Below, in pieces: positions 8,330 through 17,057 of a stretch of 64,000 nt of DNA. The stretch is from CAYWQB01 sp964460785. Lineage in GTDB: Bacteria > Chlamydiota > Chlamydiia > Chlamydiales > CAYWQB01. Where the stretch lies: contig CAYWQB010000001.1 of NCBI GenBank assembly GCA_964460785.1, forward strand, positions 124,001 to 188,000. Reading direction: 5' to 3'. Each line of letters begins with the position of its first letter. The stretch's first letter is position 1. The translations under genes and the position numbers were made by a program. The notes below the pieces were generated by a model. The model did not search any database, had not been told where the DNA came from, and saw only the letters and a program-made list of their open reading frames with translations.

Positions 8330-9130
8330 CTACTGTACAGACTCCGAATCTGCCACAAGATCATGGAAGATATGCTCTGAAAGAGAAGAGCTTAGGTGAG
8401 TATACTGCTTTTGTGCCTGTGCATGGTCATAGTTGGCAACTTTCTCATCGAGGTAGCCATAGCGCAAGCCAAGAAAAGGGACCTTTCTTTCATAGCAGCT
8501 ATCAGCGACTTCCTGAATGTTTGATGCCTTATCATTGATAAAGATGACATGTTTTGGATCCACTTGCGCATGCTCTAAGAATCCCCATAGAGCATCGCCT
8601 TTGTTTGTATTGCCTGTAAATAGCACTCCCTGACGAAAAACAACACCACGAGGACCATTCATAAATACATGCTCACTGTCATATGGAGCAGTCACATGAA
8701 ACTCTACACCAAGGTTTTTCAAGTGGTTGAGTGTCACTAAGGAAGTTTCCATCCCTCGTGTCGTAAGCCCCATGACCAAAAGCCCTTCTTTCTGCAAGTC
8801 TTCAATAAGATGCTTAGCATCCTCTTCCACAAGCTTCATCTGGATCACGCCCTGCACACTTGTCCACTCTGCAAGTGTGCGGTTGGATGCCTCTTCTTTA
8901 GAGCAACCTTCTGCGATGTGGTCTTTCACTCGCTGACGGAACCACTGGTCGCCTCCAAAGTGATAAGAAGATTCAAACACTGTATTGTCTAGATCAAAAA
9001 TAACAAGAGCTTCTGGGTGAACATGCTCCTGTAGTTCTCCAATATTGTAGATATCTTTAATGGTTGCTTGTAAAGCAAAGGGAAGAGCAAGAGCTACCAA
9101 AAGAGCCCTAATTAAGTTTTTAGCACGCAC
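8330..9130 (-). CDS. Exported HAD-fold protein, DUF2608 family (copy 1)
   Basis: 266 residues. The start is a GTG with AGGAG 11 bases upstream; no ATG fits. Residues 1-22 form a Sec signal peptide (LIRALLVALALPFALQA), so the protein should act in the periplasm or beyond. The HAD phosphohydrolase motifs are complete: FDLDNTVF (motif I), GLTTRG (motif II, Thr), a late Lys, and FINDK (motif IV). DUF2608 proteins of this kind occur in intracellular bacteria; substrates are not known to me. It is a tandem duplicate of the gene at 9221, sharing long stretches of near-identical DNA, including 59 identical bases at 8415-8473 and 9306-9364. Confidence 0.88.
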   Translation of the reverse strand: MRAKNLIRALLVALALPFALQATIKDIYNIGELQEHVHPEALVIFDLDNTVFESSYHFGGDQWFRQRVKDHIAEGCSKEEASNRTLAEWTSVQGVIQMKLVEEDAKHLIEDLQKEGLLVMGLTTRGMETSLVTLNHLKNLGVEFHVTAPYDSEHVFMNGPRGVVFRQGVLFTGNTNKGDALWGFLEHAQVDPKHVIFINDKASNIQEVADSCYERKVPFLGLRYGYLDEKVANYDHAQAQKQYTHLSSSLSEHIFHDLVADSESVQ

Positions 9131-9220
9131 TATGACTGACTCCTATTTAAAGACTTAGTAAAAAAATCAGGAGTCTAGCAGCCGATTATTGAGTTTTCAA
9201 TAGAGAAAGTTAGAGTATGC

Positions 9221-9988
9221 CTAATCAAGAACCTCAGAATCTGCTACGAGATCATGAAAGACATGCTCTGAAAGAGAAGAAGTTAGGTGCGCATACTGTT
9301 TTTGGGCCTGTGCATGGTCATAGTTGGCAACTTTCTCATCGAGGTAGCCATAGCGCAAGCCAAGGAAGGGAATCTTTTTTTCATGGCAACTATCAGCAAC
9401 TTCTTGGAGATTTCGAGCCTTATCATTAATAAAAATCACATGTTTTGGATCCACTTGTGCATGCTCTAATAGACTCCACAATGCATTTCCCTTATTAGAC
9501 GAGCCTGTGAATAGCACCCCCTGACGAAAGAGAACACCACGAGGACCATTCATAAATACATGCTCACTGCCATATGGAGCGGTTAAGTGAAAGTTCACAC
9601 CAAGCTTTTGCAGATGATGGAGAGTAAAAAGAGAGGCCTCCATCCCTCGTGTTGTAAGCCCCATGACCAAAAGCCCTTCTTTCTGCAAGTCTTTAATGAG
9701 CTCCTTAGCCCCTTCTTCCACAAGCTTCATTTGAATGACTCCCTGAGCTTTTGTCCACTCTACGGCCATACAGCTTACAGCTTCTTCTTTTGAATACCCT
9801 TCAGCTATAAGATCCTGCACCCTATAGCGAAACCACTGATCTCCCCCAAAAAAGTAGGCTGACTCAAATACTGTGTTGTCTAAATCAAAAATAACAAAAG
9901 ACTCAGGCCGTACATGCGTTTGCAGCTCTTTAATAGAAGATATATTTTTAATAGTAGTTTGAAGATCTGAATCTTTCGTTAAAACCAT
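9221..9988 (-). CDS. HAD-fold protein, DUF2608 family (copy 2), without signal peptide
   Basis: 255 residues, closely similar to the neighbouring copy over the whole HAD domain. It keeps FDLDNTVF, GLTTRG and FINDK, so it should be catalytically competent. The N-terminus reads MVLTKDSDLQTTIKN and has no hydrophobic core. In-frame sequence back to the stop at about 10040 contains no start codon that would restore a signal peptide. This copy is therefore probably cytoplasmic, or exported by another route such as type III secretion. A 90-bp spacer separates it from copy 1, so the two may share a transcript. Confidence 0.85.
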   Translation of the reverse strand: MVLTKDSDLQTTIKNISSIKELQTHVRPESFVIFDLDNTVFESAYFFGGDQWFRYRVQDLIAEGYSKEEAVSCMAVEWTKAQGVIQMKLVEEGAKELIKDLQKEGLLVMGLTTRGMEASLFTLHHLQKLGVNFHLTAPYGSEHVFMNGPRGVLFRQGVLFTGSSNKGNALWSLLEHAQVDPKHVIFINDKARNLQEVADSCHEKKIPFLGLRYGYLDEKVANYDHAQAQKQYAHLTSSLSEHVFHDLVADSEVLD

Positions 9989-10063
9989 AACTTTCTCAGC
10001 TCGAAATAACTTAAAAAAGTCAAAGATTTTAACTGCTTGCTATCTAGCTTTTCAATAGAGAAA

Positions 10064-12163
10064 TTAGGACACTTGCTGATAGAGCACCGCATTAGATTTC
10101 GTTTCTAAAAGATCCTGCAGGTCATACCCTAAAAGGTGACTTGTAGGCACCTTTACCTGAGATAAGCTAGAGTAGCTTGCAGATAAATCACATGCTGTTG
10201 ACTGGTCATCAAAAAGATGCCAACGCCAGCGCTTATCTTGAGGATCTTGGATCAACCGAACCGCAATATAATGCCCTCCACCTGCAGACTCTCCTAAATG
10301 AATAGAGTACCCTGTCATTGCATACCATTTACCAGAAGGAGCTCGTACAACAGGTTGAAACTTCACTCGAGGAAGCTCCCCCTTGCCATACAAAGTTTTT
10401 AATTCATATGCGGGAATACGAGAAACCTGGCAGGTAAAAAATGATCCCTGTGGATGAATGACCTCATGTGCACTAAATGCTCGTGTTCGAGCTTCATAAA
10501 GTTTTCCATCAACTCCTTGAATACAGCAACGGCACTCTTCCTCCTCCCTAGAAATGTGAGAAAATAAGGAGTCTTTTCTCCGAAAGGAAAGGACAGAAAG
10601 TACATGATAGTGCTCAATATGCTCTTTGGAAGTAGAAGTAAAAGAGCAAGACCCATCGGCTGCCATGCTCTCTTGATAAGTGATGAGGCCCTCTCTATTT
10701 TCCTCTATTTCTTTCCAATCTGTACGAGAAGAAAGATCTCCTTCTGCTATCTCTTTATACCTTCTTACAGAACAGCGTATTGTTTTAGACTTTTCCCCAA
10801 ATCCTAAAACATAATCTAATGTACGCGTCAAAAGTGGCGTAGATTCTTCCTGTATACCGTGAGGAGATTCAATCACGCCACCTTGAATCAGAGCAAGGTG
10901 TAACTCTTTTACTGACGTTGCACTTGTTGGCTGCCAGTGATTTGTACGCTCTTGAAAAAATCCATACAAAGCTTTTTGCAGCATTACCACTTTCGAGTAA
11001 AACTCTTCTATATTCCTTGCCTTAAGCTGCTGTAAATCCCCTGCTGTAAGAGCTCCCCTTTCATAAGCACTAATGACTTCTTCATGAGAGATAGGGTTTG
11101 TCCTAGGGTTGAATAATGTCCCAAACCCTCCTTCTAATAACTGAAGAGAGGCATTTACAAAGCAACTGTTTCCTGTATTCGGCAACCCTTGAATATGAGA
11201 AGAGGCAGAAGTGCTTTCCTTATACCTTGTTTTTTTTGAAAGAGCCATCACCAACTGGTCTATTTCCTTTAGCAGCCTTCTTTGCTTTGAAGACCTTGTC
11301 CTTTGCTTTTTCAGAAGGGAGATAAAAGCTCGACACTCAGCACTTGCTTTTTTCCCAAAAATAGAGTGTTGCGCCTGGTGAAGCTTATACTTCTGACAGG
11401 TGATAAGACAATCTCGCAATACGGTCAGATTTTCCTCACTTTCAAGACCCACCTCTAAAAAACTTTTTCCTCTTTCATCCTTATGAGAGAGGAGGGCCCC
11501 ATTCTTTAACAAGAGGAAAAGAATTTGCTCTCTTTCTGATGAGCGCCAGCACGAGTTAAATAACGAGAAAATAGGAGATTGAAACTTTCCTCTCTGTTTA
11601 AGGAGATGCTTTTTCTGAATCAAAGATAAAGCCTCATCCTTTCGAACCGTAAGCAAGCGAGAGCTTGCCTTTGCAACAAGTCCTGCTACGCTACGCACTC
11701 TTTTCCCTTCTCCTCTGCCCAAGCAGTGCATCGCTTGTAAGTACTCCCTTGTAAATTTAATTTTTCCATGCTCTATGGCTTGCTCCAAAGGAGTAGACAG
11801 AGTGCCATACCTATCATGCAATACGAAAGACTGGCGAGACAATATAGGAACCATGACGGCACACAGGCGCTCTTCATCAGAGGCTAGAAGTTTAAAAAAT
11901 GTCACGGAGACCAACTCTTGTGCAGAAAAGCTCTCTTCCGCCTGTTCTCCTAAAATCTCTATGAGTTGCTGTCTTTCTTCTGGCTCAAGAAGAGGGGTCA
12001 GATTTTCGATCTGGCTCCCTTTAAGGTAACGCGCTGAAACCTCTCCAGCCCAACTAGAAAAATATCGATAAAGATGACAGCAAGCCTTTTGAAGATGTGT
12101 AGGAATAGAGAACAACAAACTTGAAAAGTAGGACAGTTGAGGAGAAAGGCTAGGTATAGACAT
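10064..12163 (-). CDS. USP-family (C19) deubiquitinase, probable effector
   Basis: 699 residues. The C-terminal half carries both signature boxes of ubiquitin-specific proteases. The Cys box is GLPNTGNSCFVNASLQLL, with nucleophile C334 and oxyanion Asn N329. The His box is GGGHYIAVRL (H631), followed by WHLFDDQS with D652/D653 as third-residue candidates. The 297-residue Cys-His spacing matches a USP core. A Cys cluster CRCC lies between the boxes, but a complete zinc finger is not obvious. Residues 1-320 are helical with ankyrin-like stretches (around residue 110, and KNGALLSHKDERGKSFLEVGL near residue 218). The enzyme would remove ubiquitin from host proteins; bacteria have no ubiquitin, so secretion into the host is the sensible inference. 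No Shine-Dalgarno is evident before the ATG. Confidence 0.82.
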   Translation of the reverse strand: MSIPSLSPQLSYFSSLLFSIPTHLQKACCHLYRYFSSWAGEVSARYLKGSQIENLTPLLEPEERQQLIEILGEQAEESFSAQELVSVTFFKLLASDEERLCAVMVPILSRQSFVLHDRYGTLSTPLEQAIEHGKIKFTREYLQAMHCLGRGEGKRVRSVAGLVAKASSRLLTVRKDEALSLIQKKHLLKQRGKFQSPIFSLFNSCWRSSEREQILFLLLKNGALLSHKDERGKSFLEVGLESEENLTVLRDCLITCQKYKLHQAQHSIFGKKASAECRAFISLLKKQRTRSSKQRRLLKEIDQLVMALSKKTRYKESTSASSHIQGLPNTGNSCFVNASLQLLEGGFGTLFNPRTNPISHEEVISAYERGALTAGDLQQLKARNIEEFYSKVVMLQKALYGFFQERTNHWQPTSATSVKELHLALIQGGVIESPHGIQEESTPLLTRTLDYVLGFGEKSKTIRCSVRRYKEIAEGDLSSRTDWKEIEENREGLITYQESMAADGSCSFTSTSKEHIEHYHVLSVLSFRRKDSLFSHISREEEECRCCIQGVDGKLYEARTRAFSAHEVIHPQGSFFTCQVSRIPAYELKTLYGKGELPRVKFQPVVRAPSGKWYAMTGYSIHLGESAGGGHYIAVRLIQDPQDKRWRWHLFDDQSTACDLSASYSSLSQVKVPTSHLLGYDLQDLLETKSNAVLYQQVS

Positions 12164-12243
12164 AGAGTTTTTGTTAACTTCAAGGAAGAAAGGTTCTTCT
12201 CTACAGAGATCAAACTCTTAAACCTACTTCAGTTCTAGATATG

Positions 12244-12261
12244 GATTTTTTTATAAAAATC
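12244..12261. other. AT-rich inverted repeat in a divergent intergenic region
   Basis: A 7-bp perfect inverted repeat (GATTTTT, loop TTAT, AAAAATC) lies in the 160-bp gap between the divergent USP gene and the gene at 12324. The gap is strongly AT-rich and must hold both promoters. The repeat could be an operator or simply AT-rich promoter DNA. Confidence 0.25.
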
Positions 12262-12323
12262 TGGCTATATTTTAAGAAAAAATTAATTTATCTTAAACCA
12301 AAAAGCGCTCAAAAAGGTCTTTT

Positions 12324-12815
12324 ATGTCTTTAGCAACTCGCAGAGTGTGCGGAACTCTCCCCTCACTGATGACCCGCCCCTTTCATAGTCTTCCCAATAA
12401 ACCCGAAGAGATAGCCCCAATAAAAAAAATTATTGAAAAATCTGCCTTTTGGTCACCCTCCCTTCAAACTAGTACTGTATGTAACCTTGGAGCGGAACGC
12501 TATATTTATGTTAATATGGAAGAAGCTGAAAAAGGTCGAGAAATCTTAGAAAAAGCCCTAGGCTATCACCCGACAAACCTTCCAAAAGCCACACATGAAG
12601 CAAGCTTAACTCTAGCTCTTGGAAACCAAGATGAGGCATTGAAGTTGATGGCTGTAGCAAGGTGCTTAGATCTTTGTGATCTTACCTCTCACAGGCAAAT
12701 AGAAGACCCCCATGGGATTGGTAAAATGCTTGGAATTGAACCTCCACCTCTCATTGCAGATGGTTGTGTCGCGACTTCGCCAAGAAAGTCTTCTCCCCAA
12801 ACATGCTTTCTTTAA
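12324..12815 (+). CDS. Small protein of unknown function with helical repeats
   Basis: 163 residues. The central part (about residues 60-120) is helical with TPR-like spacing of small and hydrophobic residues, for example EKGREILEKALGYHP and ASLTLALGNQDEALKLM, but too short for a firm call. The N-terminus is basic and Ser/Thr/Pro-rich; the C-terminus has several Cys and ends KSSPQTCFL. It could be a small effector or an adaptor. A weak AAAAGG site precedes the ATG. It is divergent from the USP gene and 52 bp ahead of the nucleosidase-like gene. Confidence 0.6.
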   Translation: MSLATRRVCGTLPSLMTRPFHSLPNKPEEIAPIKKIIEKSAFWSPSLQTSTVCNLGAERYIYVNMEEAEKGREILEKALGYHPTNLPKATHEASLTLALGNQDEALKLMAVARCLDLCDLTSHRQIEDPHGIGKMLGIEPPPLIADGCVATSPRKSSPQTCFL

Positions 12816-12867
12816 TAGCTTCTTCCCTGCTAAAATGTGTGCTTTCTATATTTTCAGCTGTTAATCA

Positions 12868-13653
12868 ATGATCTTTTTTAGCTGTGCATTACATTGTGAA
12901 GCTCGCCCTCTGATCCGTCACTTCAAGCTGACACGGGCAGGAAAAAGCCTTCCCTTCTCTCTTTATGAAGGAGATCATATCTACCTGATTGAAACTGGAG
13001 TCGGGGCACAAAACCTAGCAGCAGCTCTTAGCTTCGCTTATGGGTGGGCAAAAGCCCCTAAACTTCCAATCTTCCTGAATGTGGGCACTGGAGCTCAAGA
13101 AGGAAGCTTAAAGGTTGGAGAAGCAGCCCTTGCTGCGAAAGTTACATCGCAACAAGATTCCTCCTCGCTTTTTCCTTTTATTCTTTCTCCCTCTCCTCTT
13201 CCATACTGGAGTGAGGTCTGTACTGTAAGTCAACCCACAGCCTCACTACCTGGATCTGCTATTTATGAGATGGAGGCTTTTGACTTTTTCCAGGCAGTAT
13301 CCCGCTGGACAAGTATCGAATTTATTCAAGTCTGTAAAATCATCTCTGACACAGGCTCTGATAAAAAACGGTTCCCTGATCCTCACGCCATCTCAAAACT
13401 AATCGGTCAGCATGTCTCCTCTATTGAGAAACTAGCGACCCAGCTTCAAGAAACCAGAAGTCAACTTCTACACCTACAAGACCTGCCTATTGAGAGGTGG
13501 ATCGATCTTAACCATTGCTCTGAAACAGAACGCCTAAAAATCGAAAACCTTTTAAGAGGTTATGCAGCGTGCTTTGGTCACTTACCTCCCCCCAAAATAT
13601 ATCAAAAAGAACAACTGATCCAAACTCTCAGTGAACAGCTAGGAGTCATCTAA
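12868..13653 (+). CDS. Nucleoside phosphorylase/nucleosidase-like protein
   Basis: 261 residues. The first 180 follow the PNP/MTA-nucleosidase fold: an opening strand IFFSCALHCEA, a Gly-containing LIETGVGAQNLAAAL segment, FLNVGTGAQEG, then YEMEAFDFFQ with the Met-Glu pair that binds ribose, and CKIISDTGSDKK supplying the base-contacting Asp. The C-terminal 80 residues are helical and extra to the fold. The next gene, an SPL-like radical SAM enzyme, starts 2 bp after its stop. Radical SAM enzymes make 5'-deoxyadenosine, which inhibits them, so clearing it is a plausible job. Canonical mtnN is not assured. Confidence 0.72.
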   Translation: MIFFSCALHCEARPLIRHFKLTRAGKSLPFSLYEGDHIYLIETGVGAQNLAAALSFAYGWAKAPKLPIFLNVGTGAQEGSLKVGEAALAAKVTSQQDSSSLFPFILSPSPLPYWSEVCTVSQPTASLPGSAIYEMEAFDFFQAVSRWTSIEFIQVCKIISDTGSDKKRFPDPHAISKLIGQHVSSIEKLATQLQETRSQLLHLQDLPIERWIDLNHCSETERLKIENLLRGYAACFGHLPPPKIYQKEQLIQTLSEQLGVI

Positions 13654-13655
13654 CG

Positions 13656-14672
13656 ATGCTATTCCATGCGATCTATATAGAAAAAGACGCTGTAACAACC
13701 CCTTTGGCTCAACAAATTTGTCGCCGTTATCCACAGCTTCCCCATATTACATGTGAACACTATGGCGAAATTTTCAATCGGAAAAAGCAAAACTTTCGCA
13801 TCCAAAAAGCTACTCCAGCCCTAATTTTAGCAAATAAGCAAAACAACTATGTTCACCCCACCCCTCCTGGATATGGAATTGGAGGAGTTCATAATTACTA
13901 TTTTTCGCATATGATGAACTGTATTTATGACTGCCGCTACTGCTTCCTACAGGGCATGTACTCATCTAGCCATTACGTCCTCTTTACAAATAGAGAAAAT
14001 TTTTATCAGGAGATAGAAAGCAAGTGTCAAGCACACCCTGGAAGGGATGTGTACTTTTTTTCTGGCTATGACTGTGACAGCCTAGCCTTAGAGCCTATCA
14101 CAGGCTTTGCTGAAAGCTCTTTGGACTTTTTTCAGAAAACCCCCCAAGCCTACTTAGAGCTGCGCACCAAAAGCACCCAAATTGGTTTTCTCCTTAGAAA
14201 ACCTCCCATGCACAATGTAATCATAGCCTTTACCTTATCCCCAGAAAGAGTTTGTCGCGAAGTTGAACACCGAACACCCCCCCTCCATAGGCGTCTAGAG
14301 GCAATGAAAAGGCTTGCTGATGCAGGCTGGCAACTTGGCTTACGCTTTGACCCTCTAATGTATAGTGACAACTTTGAGTCAGAGTATGAAGAGTTCTTTG
14401 CCCAAGTTTTTAGTACACTCCCGGCCTCTTCTATACACTCGATCACTCTAGGGAGTATGCGCTTTCCTAAGCATATTCATAAGCGTATGCAAAAGCTTTA
14501 CCCCGAAGAGTCTTTATTTTACCGCTACTTGACACCGAAAGACCACCAAAGCATAGGGTATCATCAAGAGCTAGATAAACGTTTAACAAACTTTGCCTTA
14601 GAGAATATTTGTACCTATGCTCCTTCTGAGAAAATCTTTGTAATGTCTGAGCAGGAGCCCGCTTATGCCTAA
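13656..14672 (+). CDS. Spore photoproduct lyase-like radical SAM protein
   Basis: 338 residues, the length of Bacillus SplB. The 4Fe-4S binding motif CIYDCRYC (C89, C93, C96) has the CxxxCxxC spacing of radical SAM enzymes, and the flanking VHNYYFSHMMN and FLQGMYSS match the SPL family. A further Cys, C140 in SGYDCDSLALEPITGF, falls where SplB has the hydrogen-donating C141. SplB reverses the thymine dimer 5-thyminyl-5,6-dihydrothymine. This organism's other genes do not suggest endospores, so the substrate may be a photoproduct formed in the dense, dry-like chromatin of the infectious form, or something else. It starts 2 bp after the nucleosidase-like gene and overlaps the SDR gene by 8 bp. 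Confidence 0.82.
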   Translation: MLFHAIYIEKDAVTTPLAQQICRRYPQLPHITCEHYGEIFNRKKQNFRIQKATPALILANKQNNYVHPTPPGYGIGGVHNYYFSHMMNCIYDCRYCFLQGMYSSSHYVLFTNRENFYQEIESKCQAHPGRDVYFFSGYDCDSLALEPITGFAESSLDFFQKTPQAYLELRTKSTQIGFLLRKPPMHNVIIAFTLSPERVCREVEHRTPPLHRRLEAMKRLADAGWQLGLRFDPLMYSDNFESEYEEFFAQVFSTLPASSIHSITLGSMRFPKHIHKRMQKLYPEESLFYRYLTPKDHQSIGYHQELDKRLTNFALENICTYAPSEKIFVMSEQEPAYA

Positions 14673-15372
14673 TACACATAAAAAAACCTGTCTCATCACT
14701 GGGTCAAGCAGTGGCATTGGATTTGCTGCAAGTCAGCTGTTGCTCAATCAAGGATATACCGTCTTCGGAATAGCAAGACACCAAACCATCCATCACTCGA
14801 ACTATGAGCATCTTTCTTTAGACCTATCAAACCCTCAAGAGGTGTCTCTTTTTTGTAAAAAGCTTCATAAGCACCCTCTACCTGTGCAATCTCTCATTTG
14901 CAATGCAGGCATAGGAATCTTTGGCCATTTAGAAGAGCTTTCCTGGAGTCGGATTGAAGAGGCGTTTCAAGTTAACCTTCTTTCTCATATTCAGCTTATT
15001 CAAGCTCTACTACCAAACTTTAAAAAGAGAAAATCCGGGAATATTTTGCTGATAGGTTCTGAGGCAGGCTTACAAGGCAAGCGTCAAGGAAGCATCTACT
15101 GTGCAACAAAGTTTGCTCTGCGAGGATTTGCACAAAGCTTACGAGCCGAGTGTGCAAAAAGCAAAGTACGCGTGACTCTCTTACAACCAGGATCTGTCCA
15201 TACACCTTTTTATCATGAGCTCCACTTTAAGCCTATGGAGGGGCGTGAGTTTTCCTTAGATAGTCAAGATATCGCTGAAGCTATTGATTGGATCCTACAC
15301 TCTCCTGCTCATGTACAGATCGATGAGATCAACCTGACTCCTTTTCATCATAGTGTGCAAAAACAGACATAG
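14665..15372 (+). CDS. Short-chain dehydrogenase/reductase
   Basis: 235 residues, a classical SDR. It has the NAD(P)-binding TGSSSGIG (residues 12-19), NAG in LICNAGIGIFG, the catalytic Ser in ILLIGSEAG, and YCATK with Y145 and K149. The Arg in GIARHQ after the second strand fits NADP preference. The substrate cannot be told. Its start lies 8 bp inside the end of the SPL-like gene, so it is the last gene of a three-gene operon with the nucleosidase-like and SPL-like genes. It converges on the effector-like gene at 15381. Confidence 0.88.
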   Translation: MPNTHKKTCLITGSSSGIGFAASQLLLNQGYTVFGIARHQTIHHSNYEHLSLDLSNPQEVSLFCKKLHKHPLPVQSLICNAGIGIFGHLEELSWSRIEEAFQVNLLSHIQLIQALLPNFKKRKSGNILLIGSEAGLQGKRQGSIYCATKFALRGFAQSLRAECAKSKVRVTLLQPGSVHTPFYHELHFKPMEGREFSLDSQDIAEAIDWILHSPAHVQIDEINLTPFHHSVQKQT

Positions 15373-15380
15373 ACTGACCC

Positions 15381-17057
15381 TCACCCCTCTCCTAGCATTT
15401 GATCAATCGCTTCCATAAGCGACTCCCTTTGGGCTTCTGGCAGCTCATCAAAAGAATCAACCTTTTCTACTTCTGCCTCTAAACTTTGATCGTTTCTTTT
15501 GATCAAGCTCAAGCTACTTGTGGACACATCCCCTTTTTCATCTATTTGTTTTTGCACCTCTTTTTTGATCTCTTCGATCGTTAGATCAAAAGAGCCTATA
15601 GAAAAGTAGTGGAACCCAACTCCTCCTTCTTTAGGAATTATCAATTGATAAGGCTCATCAATTGCTCCTTTTTCTCCTTGAGGAAAATGTAGATAAGCTC
15701 CAGGAAAACTCTCCTTAAGCTGCTTTTCACACTCTTCAGTTGTAGGGTATGAAGACTTTGCAACAATCACCTCTTCCCCTTCCTTACGAACAGTAATCAC
15801 CTTGCCTAAATCCTTTCCTTTGCTTGCAATCACCCCTCGCAAGTCTTTTAGGTCCAAGTTTGCATCCAAGTGAACGAGTGTTGGAGGTTCTGATAAAATC
15901 ATCAGAGTATATGCTGTGACCTTGCCTGAATCATCTTTATATTCATAAACCCCCTGCAGGTCATCAGGCAGGACTTTTTTACCTTTGGAAAAAAATACTG
16001 TGAGATTTTTCACTGCTGATGGTTGATCAGACAGTGTCATTTTAAATGTTTCATTCCCTCTAGTCCGCTCTCCGGTTAGCTTTCTTCCTTTAGCACTTTC
16101 AAATTCATCTGTAATCGCTTGTCCTGTTCTTCGAACAATGTCTTTTACCTGTTTTTTTGTAATATCAATTCCTAAAGGGCTTAGGTCTTTTTTAGCCTGC
16201 CCATACAAAACATCTACCAATTGTCTCATATGATCTCTGATCTCTATATCAGGATTCAAAGGGTAAGATTCGACTTCTTTAGGCTTAGCTCCGCGAAGGT
16301 TGACTCTTCCTTCTCCAAAATAAAAACGCATATGACTTTTACGGGCAACATGCTCTAGGTACTGATCAGCTATTTCCGCTCCTTTTCCTCTTAGGTCATC
16401 ATCGCTTAGCAACTCCTCTTTAAGCAACATAGCTCCTAAAGGTTGACGAGCTGCGATTTCTTCCTTTTGCTCCTTGCTAAGAGGGGCCCCTCCAGAAGGA
16501 AATACAGGAGCAAAGTATTCTTCAATCGTACGTGCCACCTTTTCACTAAAGCCTTCTCCTTTAAGAACTCTTGTAGAAGCTTTTTTACTAAGATCCTTTG
16601 AGGACTCTGGAGCAGGAGAAGCAGATACAGCCTCTTTGAATAATGGACTGATCGCGGCTTGCTCTGACATACCCTGTAAATGTCTGCCGATAATTTGTAT
16701 TTGCTCTTTTCGCTCTTCTGATACAGAGATCGGTGCATGCCAGGCTGCCGCTAAACTTTTGACCCCTTTTTCTGTAAGAGTTGCTAGCAGGCCTCTTTGA
16801 TCTGCCACACACCATAAGTCATGTAACTCCTTATAAAATACATGCTTATCCTCTACTGGGCTTTTATCACTTTTAAATTTTTCTAAAGTTGGAAAGCGAG
16901 CACTCATTTTCTCTTGAACTGCACCCCCTTTTATAAATACAGAAAACATCCGGTCTATAAATAGGTGCTCAAGATCCTCTCTTGATGTCTCTGCACTCGC
17001 TTCAGCTCCTTCAGACTTTGGAACTTCGCTTCCTCCTTGAATAGGTCCGATTCCCAT
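15381..17057 (-). CDS. Effector-like protein of unknown function
   Basis: 558 residues from the ATG at 17055-17057, which is 7 bases after GGAG; a GTG two codons earlier is too close to that site. The N-terminus is Gly/Ser/Glu-rich (MGIGPIQGGSEVPKSEG) and likely disordered, and there is no signal peptide. The middle is helical. From about residue 330 to 500 the predicted structure is strand-rich (NLTVFFSKGKKVLPDD, AYTLMILSEPPTLVHL, KVITVRKEGEEVIVAKS), suggesting a globular beta domain. The tail is acidic and helical. No catalytic motif is recognised. Its 8-bp gap from the convergent SDR gene leaves no room for a separate terminator. Confidence 0.72.
   Translation of the reverse strand: MGIGPIQGGSEVPKSEGAEASAETSREDLEHLFIDRMFSVFIKGGAVQEKMSARFPTLEKFKSDKSPVEDKHVFYKELHDLWCVADQRGLLATLTEKGVKSLAAAWHAPISVSEERKEQIQIIGRHLQGMSEQAAISPLFKEAVSASPAPESSKDLSKKASTRVLKGEGFSEKVARTIEEYFAPVFPSGGAPLSKEQKEEIAARQPLGAMLLKEELLSDDDLRGKGAEIADQYLEHVARKSHMRFYFGEGRVNLRGAKPKEVESYPLNPDIEIRDHMRQLVDVLYGQAKKDLSPLGIDITKKQVKDIVRRTGQAITDEFESAKGRKLTGERTRGNETFKMTLSDQPSAVKNLTVFFSKGKKVLPDDLQGVYEYKDDSGKVTAYTLMILSEPPTLVHLDANLDLKDLRGVIASKGKDLGKVITVRKEGEEVIVAKSSYPTTEECEKQLKESFPGAYLHFPQGEKGAIDEPYQLIIPKEGGVGFHYFSIGSFDLTIEEIKKEVQKQIDEKGDVSTSSLSLIKRNDQSLEAEVEKVDSFDELPEAQRESLMEAIDQMLGEG

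Noticed and set aside
12868..13653. Canonical MTA/SAH nucleosidase (mtnN)
   Set aside because: The fold fits, but there is an extra helical tail of about 80 residues and the context with an SPL-like enzyme differs, so I kept a family-level call.
14150..14446. Minus-strand frame opposite the SPL-like gene
   Set aside because: It is a shadow of a conserved radical SAM gene with no start signal.
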